Assembly (NCBI GenBank): GCA_025449435.1
Contig: JANWJO010000198.1
Coordinates: 1-12,241, forward strand
Length of the DNA: 12,241 nt
Direction: 5' to 3'
Origin: Chloroflexota bacterium
Lineage (GTDB): Bacteria; Chloroflexota; UBA4733
The notes beneath the pieces are model-generated. The model saw nothing but the letters and a program-made list of their open reading frames with translations. It did no database searches and was not told the origin of the DNA. Position 1 is the stretch's first letter; each line of letters starts with the position of its first letter. Both the position numbers and the translations under genes were made by a program. Shown here in pieces: positions 11,068-12,241 of the stretch.

Positions 11068-11552
11068 CACGTCTGACCTTCGATGGACGCTACAATATCC
11101 GCCTCGGTCACATCATCATCGTCGCTGGCGTGGGTGCTGGTCAAGCGGAAGGTTTCTGGAATGTGCAAACCACGCTCGTTGAGAATGCTACGCAATTGCT
11201 GCGGCGGAATCAATTCCACCGTTTGCGTAGTCTGGATGTTGAGTCGCACATCCTTGGGGATAAGTCCCTTGGCTATGCTCAGGAATCCACGCAGATCCTT
11301 TTCAATCACATACAGCATGAAGGCGGTGAAGGCCGCCACATCCGACATCGGATCGAACTGCTGCGGATCCAACCCGTTGTCCTGCGCGTATTGCCCGCCA
11401 TAGATGATGATCGCCTGGGTAATACCCTCCACCATCAGGTTGGTGGAGCGGTTGCGGCTTCCCAGTGGGCGTCCAGGCCCGCCGCGTTGACCCTCCTGAA
11501 ACTGGCCAGCATGAGTAACCGGCGGCTGTAAGCGGCGACGTGGAACTGGCAT
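11067..11552 (-). CDS. putative small terminase or DUF5681-type protein
   Basis: The protein has 161 residues from ATG 11552. A TTG at 11576 would add eight. The N-terminus is basic and flexible and carries the motif GQFQEGQRGGPGRPLGSRN at about residues 16-34. This is the hallmark of DUF5681, often found in small-terminase-like phage proteins just upstream of TerL. The rest is helical (NLMVEGITQAIIIYGGQYAQ and FTAFMLYVIEKDLRGFLSIA), followed by PKDVRLNIQTTQTVELIPPQ and an acidic tail with DDDDVTEADI. The small subunit recognises phage DNA and regulates TerL. This role is inferred from motif and position. The ribosome binding site is weak. Confidence 0.75.
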   Translation of the reverse strand: MPVPRRRLQPPVTHAGQFQEGQRGGPGRPLGSRNRSTNLMVEGITQAIIIYGGQYAQDNGLDPQQFDPMSDVAAFTAFMLYVIEKDLRGFLSIAKGLIPKDVRLNIQTTQTVELIPPQQLRSILNERGLHIPETFRLTSTHASDDDDVTEADIVASIEGQT

Positions 11553-11659
11553 GAACGTTTCTTTATATGGCTGCAACAGGTAGGGGTCGAGACGCAGTTA
11601 CCACAGTCCCATACAATTGCCTGCATGGATGGTAGCCGCAATAGCTGCGGCGGCGAACG
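11553..11659. other. 107-nt gap without a supported gene
   Basis: This is the only intergenic gap of note that is not filled by the 37-bp repeats. On the minus strand it holds a short frame starting MQAIVWDCGNC that runs into the small-terminase gene without a stop, so I do not call it. There is no obvious terminator hairpin with a T-run and no promoter that I can defend. Confidence 0.4.
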
Positions 11660-12151
11660 CTATGCAGCCAACTGCACCGCGTCCGCGGCAATGAACACTT
11701 TCAGCTTGCGCCCCAGCACATCCAGCAGGATGCGGGTGCGGTCATGCGTGCACTGGCCCAGGTAGAGGCCGGTCTTACCTTCGAAGCTGCCGCGCACGAT
11801 ATTGACCCGCATGCCCGGCTTCGGTTTCGGAAGCTGGACAATGCCGTCGATCTCGCGCTGCTGCAATTGGTGGATGATGGCGTCATGGATGGTGGCGGGG
11901 TCGTCGCCGTGGCGAATCAAGCCTGATACGCCGAACGTGCTCAGCAGTCTGGGCCAGGATTCGGTGAAGCGGACGAACATGTAAGACGGGAACAGCGGTA
12001 CGGCGATGATGCGGGCGGGGATGCGCTGCTTGCGCATGATCAATGGCCGGTAGGTCTCGAACCCTTGCGCGAGGCAGTTTTCCGCTGCCCAGGCTTCGCG
12101 GTGCGGGCGGGTGGTCACGACCAGCCAGTTTTGCGCAGTCACATGCGTCAA
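11660..12151 (-). CDS. RfaH/NusG-like transcription elongation factor
   Basis: The 163-residue protein has the NusG N-terminal domain at about residues 8-110. The N-terminus reads WLVVTTRPHREAWAAENCLA, followed by a conserved PLFPSYMFVRF strand and GVSGLIRHGDDPATIHD. A KOW region follows (PGMRVNIVRGSFEGKTGLYL). The match in order and length is closer to RfaH than to housekeeping NusG. RfaH binds RNA polymerase at ops sites and suppresses termination over long operons. Here it would be first in a long minus-strand gene row, fitting late-gene antitermination. The start is uncertain: TTG 12151 (used here) or GTG 12142. Neither has a good ribosome binding site. Confidence 0.88.
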   Translation of the reverse strand: MTHVTAQNWLVVTTRPHREAWAAENCLAQGFETYRPLIMRKQRIPARIIAVPLFPSYMFVRFTESWPRLLSTFGVSGLIRHGDDPATIHDAIIHQLQQREIDGIVQLPKPKPGMRVNIVRGSFEGKTGLYLGQCTHDRTRILLDVLGRKLKVFIAADAVQLAA

Positions 12152-12212
12152 CCCATGCTGTGGAAAATATTTCTGTGTCGAAATCCCCTTTAGGCGCTTT
12201 TATGGCATAACT

Positions 12213-12222
12213 CAAGCGCTTG
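12213..12222. other. 10-bp perfect palindrome upstream of the RfaH-like gene
   Basis: CAAGCGCTTG is a perfect palindrome in the leader of the RfaH-like gene, with a further AAAGCGCC copy of the half-site nearby on the minus strand (about 12190-12200). It may be a repressor or activator site, but the region is cut by the window edge. Confidence 0.35.
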
Positions 12223-12241
12223 TGGGTCATTCTTAACGACC

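Noticed and set aside
11883..12230. 115-codon minus-strand ORF from ATG 12230, possibly a frameshifted N-terminus of the RfaH-like gene
   Set aside because: The RfaH-like frame already has a complete NusG N-terminus (WLVVTTRP). Most of the other frame overlaps it and is Arg/Pro/His-rich. Only the first part lies outside, and I see no reason to join the two.
1..12241. tRNA, rRNA, integrase, attachment sites or insertion sequences
   Set aside because: I looked for tRNA T-loop patterns, recombinase motifs and transposase ORFs and found nothing that I could support. A covariance-model search would be more sensitive.

Overview
This window looks like part of a tailed-phage genome, or a prophage, of a Gram-negative and probably proteobacterial host. 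The support is a large terminase (TerL), a DUF5681-type small-terminase candidate, an RfaH/NusG-like elongation factor, a phage-encoded Ro60/TROVE protein, a lipobox, a signal peptide, and Shine-Dalgarno sites of the AGGAG type. Every convincing gene is on the minus strand, so transcription runs from the right end (12241) to the left (1). Most gene junctions are ATGA or TGATG overlaps, and many genes encode only 15-100 residues. Several of these lie below a usual ORF cutoff and were read by hand.

Layout from right to left: an RfaH/NusG-like gene (12151-11660), the packaging cluster (small-terminase candidate, a 92-residue protein, TerL; 11552-9323), a long repeat region (9284-8228), the TROVE gene (8226-6871), a short repeat array, a CxxCxGxG zinc protein and two small proteins (6731-5867), a second long repeat region (5865-5170), and then about 23 small genes (5159-301) for coiled-coil, zinc-binding, membrane, lipoprotein, secreted and ribbon-helix-helix proteins. 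A third short array is followed by a gene that leaves the left edge.

The remarkable feature is a family of 47 tandem 37-bp monomers in five intergenic loci. Each monomer reads CGCT, 9 variable nt, TGGRTCTRCT, 9 variable nt, TGGCA on the plus strand. Where monomers abut they form the block TGGCACGCT, so an array looks like two alternating conserved blocks separated by 9-nt hypervariable segments. By hand parse, all but four of 94 variable segments are exactly 9 nt. Array edges fall at the TGGCA/CGCT joint, arrays hold whole numbers of monomers (3, 17+1, 3, 5, 18), and one monomer stands alone. The arrays fill nearly all the intergenic DNA and flank the Ro60-family gene on both sides. Between two of them lies a 202-nt non-coding insert with its own imperfect 80-nt repeat and a 9-bp stem.

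I do not recognise this repeat family. The arrangement invites the inference that array transcripts or the insert RNA are ligands of the TROVE protein, or that the arrays are binding sites for another factor such as the RfaH-like protein. Neither is shown by the sequence alone.
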